A stretch of DNA of 64,000 nucleotides. Source: Paranoxybacillus sp035645275 (GTDB lineage Bacteria > Bacillota > Bacilli > Bacillales > Anoxybacillaceae). This document shows positions 34,126 through 42,817 of this stretch, piece after piece. Each line of letters starts with the position of its first letter. Within the stretch, counting starts at the first letter, position 1. The position numbers and the translations under genes were made by a program. The notes below the pieces were generated by a model. The model searched no databases, was not told the DNA's origin, and saw nothing but the letters and a program-made list of their open reading frames with translations. The DNA lies in assembly GCA_035645275.1 (NCBI GenBank), contig DASQMX010000019.1, positions 1 through 64,000 on the forward strand. Reading direction: 5' to 3'.

Positions 34126-34896
34126 ATGAAGACATTTTTCAAGTTTAGCACTATTTTCGTCATGGTGTTTGTTTTCTTATTCGTTGGAGGCGGGGAAAGC
34201 GCCGAAGCAAAAGTAATGTGGGGAAAAGTAGAACTTAAAAAAGGGATGATTGGCAAAATTACAGTTGTAAAGGATACTGATCTTTACAGCCTGCAAAAAA
34301 ACAATCAGCTGAAAGTGCTCCGCAAGCTAAAAAAAGGACAGGAATATCGGGTCTACAGTTTCAAAAACATTTACGGTGGTTTATATAGTGTCGGAGGGGC
34401 ATACGTTAAAAAGACAGCGAGCATAAAGTATGAACCGTTATCGAAAGAAACATTTTCCCTTCTTATCAAGCGGTCATTGACAGGAAGCTATGAAATCGTT
34501 TCTTCTGATGGGGAGCGCGTACAGTTTCTGATTACTTATCAAAAAGGAAATAAACTCGCTGGCTGGTATTTCTATGATCCAAACGAACCTCTGGCAATGG
34601 AAGGGGAAGTGATTGGCAGCCAGGTTGTGTTGCGAGTATATTTTGACAATAATGATGAGCAAATCTTAGATTCTATTTCCTATCTGAATATTCCAAAGGC
34701 AGAGCTTGAGGAAATTGCCGCCCAGCTGGTTGACAATGACGACTATTATCTGGAATTTCATTTTACGATTGCTGACGATCCAAATGAATTTGCGGGACAA
34801 TTTATCTTCGTTGATTTGCTGCTTGATGACCGTTATGATGTTCATGGAACAGTGAGAACCAAGCCAGAAGCTATTCAAGTAAAAAGAATCGATTAA
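34126..34896 (+). CDS. secreted protein with SH3-like N-terminus
   Basis: A 256-residue exported protein: signal peptide ending SAEAK, then VMWGKVELKKGMIGKITVV and EYRVYSFKNIYGGLYSVGG, an SH3-like wall-binding segment seen in several Bacillaceae surface proteins. The remaining ~140 residues are beta-rich (GSYEIVSSDGERVQFLI) and unassigned. The transglutaminase-like protein at 32.1 kb has a shortened version of the same N-terminus. GGGGGAG precedes the ATG. Confidence 0.65.
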   Translation: MKTFFKFSTIFVMVFVFLFVGGGESAEAKVMWGKVELKKGMIGKITVVKDTDLYSLQKNNQLKVLRKLKKGQEYRVYSFKNIYGGLYSVGGAYVKKTASIKYEPLSKETFSLLIKRSLTGSYEIVSSDGERVQFLITYQKGNKLAGWYFYDPNEPLAMEGEVIGSQVVLRVYFDNNDEQILDSISYLNIPKAELEEIAAQLVDNDDYYLEFHFTIADDPNEFAGQFIFVDLLLDDRYDVHGTVRTKPEAIQVKRID

Positions 34897-34899
34897 TGA

Positions 34900-34972
34900 A
34901 GGGGCTGGCCCATCATGGTTTGACCTCACAATGGGTGAGGGGTCTGACCATTGGCATTGGGGCTAGCCTTTT
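34900..34972. repeat. GAGGCTG-type palindromic repeat, copy 8 (terminator-like)
   Basis: AGGGGCTGGCCC pairs with GGGGCTAGCCTTTTTT. The interior holds TTTGACCTCACAA and GGGGTCTGACC. This short copy is the only one beyond 15.4 kb. Confidence 0.65.
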
Positions 34973-35050
34973 TTACTGTTTTTAAGCTTAGAAAAAATTA
35001 GTTATTTCGTCTCGTATCCATTTTCAAATCGATAGATTTATAATGAAATT

Positions 35051-35129
35051 AAAGGTACAGCTAAGGAAACTTAGCGTCACAAAGCTATAGGGGCTAAGGG
35101 GAAACCTATGCCAGCCAGCTGCCATTACC
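35051..35129 (+). promoter_or_regulatory. c-di-GMP-I (GEMM) riboswitch, variant
   Basis: AAAGGTACA, the stem GCTAAG-GAAA-CTTAGC with a GAAA loop, then GTCACAAAGC, TATAGGGGCTAAGG, CCTATGCCAGCCAGCTGCC. The core matches the minus-strand riboswitch at 8.8 kb almost base for base in TATAGGGGCTAA and GCCAGCCAG. P1 is GGUA/UGCC. GTCACAAAGC replaces the usual GACGCAAAGC. It ends 28 bases before the downstream start codon. Confidence 0.8.
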
Positions 35130-35156
35130 AAATAATGAAAAAGGAGAGATAAGGTA

Positions 35157-35999
35157 ATGTTCAAAAAAGGATTGCCAATTTTACTAGCTTCCATGCTTGT
35201 TGCTTCGCCAGCACTTGCAGCTCCAGCAAAAGGAGTAAAGCACGGCGGAAAAGAAGAAGTGAAAGTACAAGAAGTGAAAAAAAGCGAAACGGTGATTAAA
35301 AAAGGTAAAGACGGAAAAGTTATTAAGAAAAAAGAAACGATCATTATCAAAAAAGAAGAGAAAAAGCAGCCAACGTTGACGAAAAAACAAGAAAAGAAAC
35401 AAAAAGCATTAACGAAAAAAGAACAGCAAATGTTAAAACAAAAGCTTGCGCAATTAAATAAACGCGTTGGGCAAATTGAACAGCATTTGAAAAAAGTAAC
35501 GGCGAAAGTGGAAGAGCTAAAACCAGCAACACCTGTTCAGTCAGAGCAGCCAACGGAGCCAGCAACATCGACACAACCAACAGAACAACCGGTAACAGAT
35601 ACTACAAATACAGCAAATACTACAGATACAACAAACCAAACCAACGCGAACACAACAGAACAAGCCACACAACCGACAACGGAACAACAAGGGCAACAAA
35701 CAACTTCGACAACAGAGCAGCCAGCTAATCAGCCAGCACCAACAACTTCAACAGAACAGCCAACACAAACAGATGATGAAGATGAAGACGAAAACAAAGA
35801 AGACGAGCAAAAACAAGCAAAAGAATTGCTTGGCAAGTTAAAGGCGCTTTCCAACCAGCTTAAAGCGGTGACAAACGAAATCCGGGCGTTGGAAAAGAAA
35901 ATCGGCGAGAACAGAGACGAATTAAAGCCGCTCAAGGAAAAAGTAAGAGCATTATATGAAATCATTGAAAAAAATAAAGCAAAGTTACTGGATAAATAA
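35157..35999 (+). CDS. secreted coiled-coil protein under c-di-GMP riboswitch control
   Basis: A 280-residue exported protein: signal peptide LPILLASMLVASPALAAPA, a Lys/Glu-rich segment with KEETI-like repeats, a coiled coil, a ~90-residue Thr/Gln/Pro linker, an acidic patch (DDEDEDENKEDE), and a second coiled coil. No enzyme domain is visible. It resembles a structural or wall-linked protein. AAGGAG precedes the ATG. The riboswitch implies expression tied to the second messenger, perhaps during surface attachment. A terminator follows at once. Confidence 0.75.
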   Translation: MFKKGLPILLASMLVASPALAAPAKGVKHGGKEEVKVQEVKKSETVIKKGKDGKVIKKKETIIIKKEEKKQPTLTKKQEKKQKALTKKEQQMLKQKLAQLNKRVGQIEQHLKKVTAKVEELKPATPVQSEQPTEPATSTQPTEQPVTDTTNTANTTDTTNQTNANTTEQATQPTTEQQGQQTTSTTEQPANQPAPTTSTEQPTQTDDEDEDENKEDEQKQAKELLGKLKALSNQLKAVTNEIRALEKKIGENRDELKPLKEKVRALYEIIEKNKAKLLDK

Positions 36000-36004
36000 T
36001 ATAG

Positions 36005-36048
36005 GAAAAGAGGGTGTCTTCAAAGGAAGGCACCCTTTTCTATTTTTT
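36005..36048 (+). terminator. terminator after the coiled-coil protein gene
   Basis: AAAGAGGGTGTCTTC pairs with GAAGGCACCCTTTT and runs into CTATTTTTT. Confidence 0.8.
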
Positions 36049-36381
36049 GCATTTTGTTCACTCATTTTTCAAAAAAATCCATGAAATAATTTGGTAATAA
36101 TGATAAAATAGTAAACGTTAAATTAACTGATTATTTATAAAGTTGGAATAACAAAAAATGTTGGTTCTACATTTTGTTGGAAAAACATATCATTATAGAG
36201 TGTGACTACCTGTTTTGTAAATATTTGAATTAACATTTTTGTTAAAAAAATTGTATTTAACACTAGAAATTACAAGAAAAATGTATTATTATAGTAAACG
36301 TGGAGCGATGAGGAATAAACATCAAGATATAGCAACATACGCACCATTTTCTATTATTGGATGGTTATAGCATTATAGTTT

Positions 36382-36410
36382 GCTATTTCCAAACAGTTTT
36401 ACTATAATGA
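36382..36410 (+). promoter_or_regulatory. promoter of the S-layer gene
   Basis: TTGCTA and a perfect TATAAT are separated by 17 bases. Transcription would start near 36417, giving a leader of about 85 bases. The long AT-rich stretch 36049-36380 may hold additional weaker promoters. Confidence 0.65.
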
Positions 36411-36502
36411 TAGTTAAGTTCTTTAGGCAATGATCATACTAAGTTATCAAACTAGTACTCATTGCTCTAAGTTTATATAAAGGAAGGGAGACGTACTATT
36501 CT

Positions 36503-39196
36503 ATGGACAAAAAGAAAGCTATTAAACTTGCAACTGCAAGCACAATTGCTGCAAGCGCATTCGTAGCTGCTAACCCAGGCGCATCTGAAGCTGCTACTAA
36601 CGTAGCTACTGTAGTAAGCAACGCGAAAGCGCAAATGAAAAAAGCGTACTACACTTACAGCCACACTGTAACTGAAACTGGTCAGTTCCCTGACATCAAA
36701 GACGTATATGCTGAATACAACAAAGCGAAAAAAATGTATGCTGACGCTGTAGCATTAGTGAAAAAATCTGGTGGTGCGAACAAAGACGCATTACTAGCTG
36801 ACTTAGATGCTACATACAATGAGTACATCGCAAAACGCGTAGTGACTTACATCGATGCATACAACTACGCAACTAAATTAGATGAAATGCGCAAAGAATT
36901 AGAAGCTGCTGTTGAAGCAAAAGACATCGTTAAAGCTGAAGATCTTTACCACAAAATTTCTCGTGAGTTAAAATCTCGCACAGTAATCTTAGATCGCGTT
37001 TACGGTAAAACAACTCGCGACTTACTTCGCTCTGCGTTCAAAGATGAAGCTCAAAAACTTCGCGACAGCTTAATTTACGACATCACAGTTGCGATGAAGT
37101 TGCGTGCGGCTGAAGAAGCAACTAACAAAGGCGATCTAGCTGTAGCTGAAAAAGCTTTAGCAGAAGCTCAAAAATATTTACCACAAGTAACTGCAACATT
37201 CAAAGATAAGCTAACAGCTGAAGAAGCAACTGTAAAAGCTGCTTATGAAGCGAAATTAGAACCTAAAGTTGAGAGTGTAAGTGCGGTTAACGCTAAAACA
37301 GTACAAATCAAATTTAATAAAGCGATTGATGCTTCAACTGTATTAGATGACAAAGGCACTACTGATACATCTGATGACACGTTGAAAACTACTTCAATTG
37401 TATTTACTGCACTTGATGGTCAAACAAGTTTAGCAACTCAAGCAAATATTAAAGCATCTTTAAGTGAAGATAAGAAGACTTTAACGTTAGTTGCTGGTAG
37501 TGGTGAATACTTCACAAAGCGTTATGTTGTTGACATTAAAAATGTAAAAACAACTGACGGTAAAGATGTTCCTGCTTACACAACAACAATCGATGCAACT
37601 GACTCAGCTAGACCTACAGTTCTATCTTCTTCATATGAAGACAATGGTCTAACTCTAAAAGTTAAATTCTCTGAACCACTTGCTAGTATTGGTACAGTGA
37701 AGCTTTACGATGGAACTACTGAAATTTCAGTAACTCCAAGCTTTACCGCTGGTAGCGATGAGATGAAAATTAACTTAGCTTCTTCATCTGTGCCAGTGAA
37801 TAAAGATTTGACTTTGAAAATTTTCGGAGCAGTAGATTATAACGGAAATGTTATCAATGCAAATCCTTCAGAATTAACAGTTAAGAAAACTACTGTCGAC
37901 ACAACTAAACCTACTGTTCAAAGTGTTGAAGCAGTAAATGATACAACTGTTAAGGTTACATTTAGTGAAAAATTATCAGGACAACCAACAATTAGAATTG
38001 GAGGCACTACTCCTTCAACTATATCTGTTGATTCTACAGGTTTAGTTTATACAGCAGTATTAGCTTCTTCTAAGACAGGAGTTCAAGCAGTTGAAGTAAG
38101 CTCTTATTCTGACCTTGCAGGAAACACAGGTGATACTTACACTAAAGTAGTAGAAATGAAGGCTGATACAACTGCTCCAAAACTTGTAAGCAGTCAAGTA
38201 GTAAAAATAAGTGGTGTTGAAAACCTTGTTCTTACATTTGATGAGGAAGTAACTACTCAGAATGCTATTACAGTTATCTCAAGCGGCGACTATTATGTTG
38301 ATGAAAATAACGTGCGTAAAACAGTTGGTGTGAGCCTTTCAACAAATGGCTCAAACTTCAAATTGTACAATCCTGTAAATGGTAAATCTAAATCTGTTGC
38401 GTTAGATATTTCTTCTTTACCAAAAGGAACATATACAGTTTCTTTACCATCAGGTTTAGTTAAAGACTTAGCTTCAACTCCTAATCCGTATACTGAAGGT
38501 AAACAAATTACATTTGTACGTGGTACTGACAGCTTAACTACAAAACCAGCTCTTACTACTGTGGACACAAATGGCGTTGAAGTAGTAGATAACAATACTT
38601 TACGTTTCACATTTACTCAAAACTTAGATGCTTCTGCGCTTAACTTGTCTAACTTTAATATTGACGGTTTGGCTTTATCTAAAGCTGTGTTTGATGGAGC
38701 GACTAATAAAATCCTTGTAACTCTTGCTGAAGGAGTTAATGCTTGGACAGGTACTCGTACAATTACAATTAGCAATATTAAAAATACATCTGGCATTGTA
38801 ATGGATACTGTTACTACAACAGAATACTTGAAAGAAAACGTTGCTCCAACATTTACTGCAACATTAACTAGTGCAGACGTAATTAAGGTAGTATTCAGTG
38901 AACCTGTTGCTCACTCTACACTTTCAAGTGCTATTAGTAGTAGCAACTTCACAGTTAAAGTTGATGGTGTAACAAACGCTGTAACAGCAGTTTACACTGA
39001 TAGTGCTACTACAAATCCGGTATCTGCTAATACTGGTTATAAAACTGTGTACTTGAAATTAACAAATCCTGTAACTGATTTATCTAAACCAGTTACTGTA
39101 AGCGCAACTAACCTAGTTGACGTTAGTGCAGAAGGTGCATCTCCAAGTGCAGTAGGTAATGCTGTTTCAAGTGCTACAGTAAACGTTTCTAAATAA
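36503..39196 (+). CDS. S-layer protein, SgsE/SbsC type
   Basis: An 897-residue S-layer subunit. A 30-residue signal peptide (ending ASEA) precedes an alpha-helical, basic N-terminal region (~31-260) with KKAYYTYSHTVTETGQFPDI and LDRVYGKTTRDLLRS. These closely match the part of SgsE/SbsC that binds the secondary cell-wall polymer. No SLH domains are present. The rest is Thr/Ser-rich Ig-like (Big-type) domains, the likely sites of O-glycans. Length is near that of SgsE (about 900). Codon use is strongly biased, as in a highly expressed gene. A glycosylation cluster follows. Confidence 0.93.
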   Translation: MDKKKAIKLATASTIAASAFVAANPGASEAATNVATVVSNAKAQMKKAYYTYSHTVTETGQFPDIKDVYAEYNKAKKMYADAVALVKKSGGANKDALLADLDATYNEYIAKRVVTYIDAYNYATKLDEMRKELEAAVEAKDIVKAEDLYHKISRELKSRTVILDRVYGKTTRDLLRSAFKDEAQKLRDSLIYDITVAMKLRAAEEATNKGDLAVAEKALAEAQKYLPQVTATFKDKLTAEEATVKAAYEAKLEPKVESVSAVNAKTVQIKFNKAIDASTVLDDKGTTDTSDDTLKTTSIVFTALDGQTSLATQANIKASLSEDKKTLTLVAGSGEYFTKRYVVDIKNVKTTDGKDVPAYTTTIDATDSARPTVLSSSYEDNGLTLKVKFSEPLASIGTVKLYDGTTEISVTPSFTAGSDEMKINLASSSVPVNKDLTLKIFGAVDYNGNVINANPSELTVKKTTVDTTKPTVQSVEAVNDTTVKVTFSEKLSGQPTIRIGGTTPSTISVDSTGLVYTAVLASSKTGVQAVEVSSYSDLAGNTGDTYTKVVEMKADTTAPKLVSSQVVKISGVENLVLTFDEEVTTQNAITVISSGDYYVDENNVRKTVGVSLSTNGSNFKLYNPVNGKSKSVALDISSLPKGTYTVSLPSGLVKDLASTPNPYTEGKQITFVRGTDSLTTKPALTTVDTNGVEVVDNNTLRFTFTQNLDASALNLSNFNIDGLALSKAVFDGATNKILVTLAEGVNAWTGTRTITISNIKNTSGIVMDTVTTTEYLKENVAPTFTATLTSADVIKVVFSEPVAHSTLSSAISSSNFTVKVDGVTNAVTAVYTDSATTNPVSANTGYKTVYLKLTNPVTDLSKPVTVSATNLVDVSAEGASPSAVGNAVSSATVNVSK

Positions 39197-39234
39197 TATT
39201 TTGAGTGTGTTTGTCACACCTTAAAATACGTCGA

Positions 39235-39271
39235 AAAGCTCTGCGGAGAGAAATCTCTGCGGGGCTTTTTT
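39235..39271 (+). terminator. terminator of the S-layer gene
   Basis: GCTCTGCGGAGA pairs with TCTCTGCGGGGC, including a few G-U pairs, and is followed by six T. Confidence 0.85.
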
Positions 39272-39441
39272 GTCTATCTTGCTTTAAGTAATGTTATTGA
39301 CTTACTGATTATGCATTTTAGAAGCATTACGGCACTGAATTATATTGACTATATGTAGGATGTCTATATTAATGTCGATTTCTCCTCTTGTGGAAAAACA
39401 GCGAAGACTTAGCTATTCTAAAATGATTAATTCACTTGTAA

Positions 39442-39580
39442 TTAAAAGTGTTAGATATGTTTAATGTAACATACATCGCTAACGTTAATACAATTACTGT
39501 CAAAGTGATCGCTGAGTAATTATAAATGAATTAAAGAAGGTTTACCATATGGCGGAAAACCTTCTTGTTTTTTATGGATA
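39442..39580 (+). pseudogene. 3' remnant of a second S-layer-like gene with its terminator
   Basis: A short frame ending at TAA 39517-39519 reads NVTYIANVNTITVKVIAE, typical of the last beta strands of a surface Ig-like domain. It is followed by its own terminator, AAGAAGGTTT pairing with AAACCTTCTT and GTTTTTT (39534-39574). No start or body of a gene is present upstream. The remainder of 39272-39441 is unassigned. Confidence 0.4.
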
Positions 39581-39611
39581 TTATGGAAAAATAGTCTGTT
39601 TAAAGAAATAC

Positions 39612-39640
39612 TTGCTTTATTGTGAATTATCTACTAAAAT
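39612..39640 (+). promoter_or_regulatory. promoter of the glycosylation cluster
   Basis: TTGCTT and TAAAAT are separated by 17 bases, about 50 bases before the first gene of the cluster. Confidence 0.55.
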
Positions 39641-39689
39641 TTACAAGTGGAGAATTGTCGATTTTTAGTAGAATGAGGCGAATAAAATT

Positions 39690-40172
39690 ATGAAAGAAAG
39701 GCTATATAATTATGTATTTTACTGCCTTCTTCTTTTGGTCATCATAGGTATTAGCTATGCAAATTGGAAAGGGGAAAGGCAAAATCAGGAGTTTAAGAGG
39801 GATTATATTGAATATCAACAAGCTCTTCAATTTATACAGCAAGGTAACGGAGAAAAGGCATTACAGTTATTACAACCACTTTTAGAGAAATATCCTGATC
39901 GGTATAACATTATGCGCTATCTTGGCTTAGCTTATGCGATAAAGGAAGATTTTCAACAAGCGTCTCTTTATTATGAGAGGGCTATTAAGCAGCGACCTTT
40001 TTTACAAGAAGATCCTATTTTTACTTTACAGTTTGGGGAGATTTTATATTTTAATGGGGAATATGCTAAGGCTAAGGCTTATCTAGAAAAAAGTAAGCAG
40101 TTGCCAGGATCAGAAAGCTACCATTCTAGGATTGATGAACTTCTGACCCTTATTCATCAACAAATAAAATAA
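39690..40172 (+). CDS. membrane-anchored TPR protein
   Basis: A 160-residue protein with one N-terminal membrane helix (YVFYCLLLLVIIGISY) and about three tetratricopeptide repeats (NIMRYLGLAYAIKEDFQQAS, FTLQFGEILYFNGEYAKAKAY). TPR proteins of this kind accompany O-antigen ligase-type enzymes. It lies 22 bases before such a gene and is probably its partner at the outer face of the membrane. Confidence 0.75.
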   Translation: MKERLYNYVFYCLLLLVIIGISYANWKGERQNQEFKRDYIEYQQALQFIQQGNGEKALQLLQPLLEKYPDRYNIMRYLGLAYAIKEDFQQASLYYERAIKQRPFLQEDPIFTLQFGEILYFNGEYAKAKAYLEKSKQLPGSESYHSRIDELLTLIHQQIK

Positions 40173-40194
40173 TCGCTACATAAGGTGGATGTCT

Positions 40195-41814
40195 ATGTCT
40201 GATGAACTATATAGGTATTTAAAAATTGAACGTGACGAGGAAGAAGACAAACTTGAAATGGAAAAAGTAGACCGTCTCTTGTTTTTCGGTCTCATCTTAA
40301 CTTTCATTCTTGTACCCATATTGACAAGAATACATATGACAGAATACATTAGTCCATTAATCACTAATACAGATATCCTAGACACCGGACAAAAAGCAGA
40401 TGTATTTACATTTTATAAGTATATTGCCCTTGTGATTTCTACAATCGTTTTAAGCTTACTGTTTTTATATAAGGTTGTTGTACTCAGATATGCCATTCCT
40501 AAGCTAAAAATCAATATATTTTTAGCTGTATTGTTTGTATTCATTATTTTATCAGCCATTTTTGCGCCTTATAAAATGATTGCCCTTCATGGAATGTATA
40601 ATCGACATGATGGAACGATAACTTATCTTTGCTACTTAATTTTGTTTTTTATAGCGGCTAACATTCAATACAATGTAAAAATGATGAGATGGGTAATGTA
40701 TGCTTTATATCCTTTTATAGTTATAAATACTGTTTTAGGTTTATTAAATTTTTATGGATATGACGTTTTACAATTATCTTGGATTAAACATCTTCTATAC
40801 TCGAATCTACCAGAAGGCGCAAAAATTAGTCAGGGCTCTCGATTACTGGCCACTATTAACCATGGAAACTATGTAAGTGGAGTTTCAGCTGTTCTTACCG
40901 CTCTCTTCTTTACTTGGGCGTTATTAGATAAGAATAAGATAAGAAGTATAGTAAATCTCATTATGTCTTTACTTTCTTTTGCTATGTTGTTAAGTTCGCT
41001 TTCAGTTAGTGGATTTCTTACATTGATTCTTATCATTCCTATTGTCTTTTTATTCATTTTTAAATCTTTATATAAGCGTAAATTTGTAGTTACTTTTGCC
41101 ACTTTTTTAGTTGGAGCAGTATCGATATATGTATTAATGGTGAATCACAATCCAAAAGTATGGGATGAAACGTTTGGATTTTTCATTAAACAAAATCCAT
41201 TTGCAAAAGAACAAGCTTCATCAACTTATTTAGAATCTATAAATAAAGCTTTTAAAGAAAAAGGATTTTCCCACTTATTTGTTCCTAATCAAGTTCATGC
41301 AGAAACAAACAACCAAAAGACAGAAGAAGAATACAAACTCCCTGAGTTGCCGGAGTCCGGAATCGGCCCTGGATCTGGTCGTCTCTATATATGGGAGAAA
41401 ACATTTGAACTGATTCAACAACGTCCGTTATTTGGATATGGTCTTGATACGTTACCGTACTTTTTCCCACAAGATGATCCTGAAAAGCATGCCAATATCG
41501 AAACATATACTGTTATAGTGGATAAGCCGCATAATATGTATATTGGCATTGCTTATGGGGCTGGTGTTATTGCGCTATTAGCTTTTGTTGCTCTCATTTT
41601 CAACATTACATTATCAACGATTAAACATTTAATAAAAAATAAACTAACGAATGATGAACATATCATTTTTGCAAGTGTAGCTATTGCTTGTTTTGCGTAT
41701 CTCATTCAAGCGTTATTTAACGACTCTATCATTGGTACAGCCGTGATATTTTGGGTATTACTCGGATTGTTAGCTTCTTTCTTAATCCAACATAAACAAG
41801 AAAAAGTAGGTTGA
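40195..41814 (+). CDS. O-antigen ligase-like protein, candidate S-layer glycan transferase
   Basis: A 539-residue membrane protein with about 12 helices. The Wzy_C/WaaL domain is marked by GPGSGRLYIWEKTFELIQQ and RPLFGYGLDTLPYFF, then VDKPHNMYIGIAYGAG, with a large extracellular loop between. In G. stearothermophilus slg loci an enzyme of this class (WsaB) is thought to transfer the lipid-linked glycan to the S-layer protein; the same role is inferred here. ATG 40195 is 6 bases after AGGTGG; ATG 40189 touches it. Confidence 0.8.
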   Translation: MSDELYRYLKIERDEEEDKLEMEKVDRLLFFGLILTFILVPILTRIHMTEYISPLITNTDILDTGQKADVFTFYKYIALVISTIVLSLLFLYKVVVLRYAIPKLKINIFLAVLFVFIILSAIFAPYKMIALHGMYNRHDGTITYLCYLILFFIAANIQYNVKMMRWVMYALYPFIVINTVLGLLNFYGYDVLQLSWIKHLLYSNLPEGAKISQGSRLLATINHGNYVSGVSAVLTALFFTWALLDKNKIRSIVNLIMSLLSFAMLLSSLSVSGFLTLILIIPIVFLFIFKSLYKRKFVVTFATFLVGAVSIYVLMVNHNPKVWDETFGFFIKQNPFAKEQASSTYLESINKAFKEKGFSHLFVPNQVHAETNNQKTEEEYKLPELPESGIGPGSGRLYIWEKTFELIQQRPLFGYGLDTLPYFFPQDDPEKHANIETYTVIVDKPHNMYIGIAYGAGVIALLAFVALIFNITLSTIKHLIKNKLTNDEHIIFASVAIACFAYLIQALFNDSIIGTAVIFWVLLGLLASFLIQHKQEKVG

Positions 41815-41820
41815 TTTTAA

Positions 41821-42795
41821 ATGGAGATGCCATTGGTTTCGATTGTGGTTGCTACTTACTTTCCGCGTGTTGAGTTTTTTGTAAAACAGTTGCAAAGTTT
41901 AAATAATCAAATATACGAGAACATCGAGATAATAATTTGTGATGATAGTGCCGATGAAGAAGAATATAAAAAAATAAAGGAATTGGCTGAAAAGATTATT
42001 TGTAGGTTTCCTTGCAAGATTATAAGAAACGAAAAAAATCTTGGAAGTAATAAAACCTTCGAGCGACTAACAAGAGAAGCCAATGGGGATTATATTTGTT
42101 ATTGTGATCAAGATGATATATGGCTTTCTGAAAAAGTGGAGCGATTAGTTAACTATATTACTAAGCACAATTGTACATTAGTATATTCTGATTTGAGCTT
42201 AATAGATGAAATTGATCGTATCATTCATAAAAGTTTTAAGAGGAGCAATTTTAGACTAAAACATGTTTATGGTGACAATACTTTTGCCCACCTAGTTAAT
42301 AGGAATAGCGTCACAGGATGCGCAATGATGATTAGAGCTGATATTGCTAAAAGTGCGATTCCTTTTCCTACTTATGATGAATTTGTGCATGATCATTGGT
42401 TAGCAATTCAAGCAGCTGTTAAAGGTTCTTTAGGGTATATTAAAGAACCTCTTGTTTTATATCGAATTCATTCGGGAAATCAAATAGGGAATCAACGTTT
42501 AGCAAATATTGTAACTGTAGGTGATTATGTTCGAAACAGAATCGAAAAACAAGTGGAAAGATATCAATTAATATTAGAAAGGCTATCATTAACATTACAA
42601 CAAAAGCAACTTGTTTGTTTTCAAATTCATTTAACGGAAGCTAGAAAAGAATTTAGTCAGAAACCTTGTTTAGGCAATTTTTTTAAAATAGTTCCTCTTA
42701 TTAAATATGATATTATTTTATTTTTGTTTGAATTGCTGATTTTCACAGTACCTTTTACATGTTCAACATGGATTTTTAAAAAGTTAAAATATTAG
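41821..42795 (+). CDS. GT2-family glycosyltransferase
   Basis: A 324-residue GT-A fold transferase. Seen are PLVSIVVATYFPR, ICDDSADEEEY, the metal-binding DQDD in YICYCDQDDIWL, and the acceptor region DHWLAIQAAVKG. It most resembles rhamnosyltransferases of surface-polysaccharide loci. A hydrophobic C-terminus (FELLIFTVPFTCSTW) may attach it to the membrane. It is transcribed in line with the ligase (6 bases before) and wzm (22 bases after). The specific linkage cannot be predicted. Confidence 0.85.
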   Translation: MEMPLVSIVVATYFPRVEFFVKQLQSLNNQIYENIEIIICDDSADEEEYKKIKELAEKIICRFPCKIIRNEKNLGSNKTFERLTREANGDYICYCDQDDIWLSEKVERLVNYITKHNCTLVYSDLSLIDEIDRIIHKSFKRSNFRLKHVYGDNTFAHLVNRNSVTGCAMMIRADIAKSAIPFPTYDEFVHDHWLAIQAAVKGSLGYIKEPLVLYRIHSGNQIGNQRLANIVTVGDYVRNRIEKQVERYQLILERLSLTLQQKQLVCFQIHLTEARKEFSQKPCLGNFFKIVPLIKYDIILFLFELLIFTVPFTCSTWIFKKLKY

Positions 42796-42817
42796 TCTCA
42801 CGAATGAGGAGTTAGAA

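Noticed and set aside
35024..35580. Minus-strand frames opposite the coiled-coil protein
   Set aside because: Low-complexity antisense frames created by the Lys/Gln/Thr-rich gene and the riboswitch.
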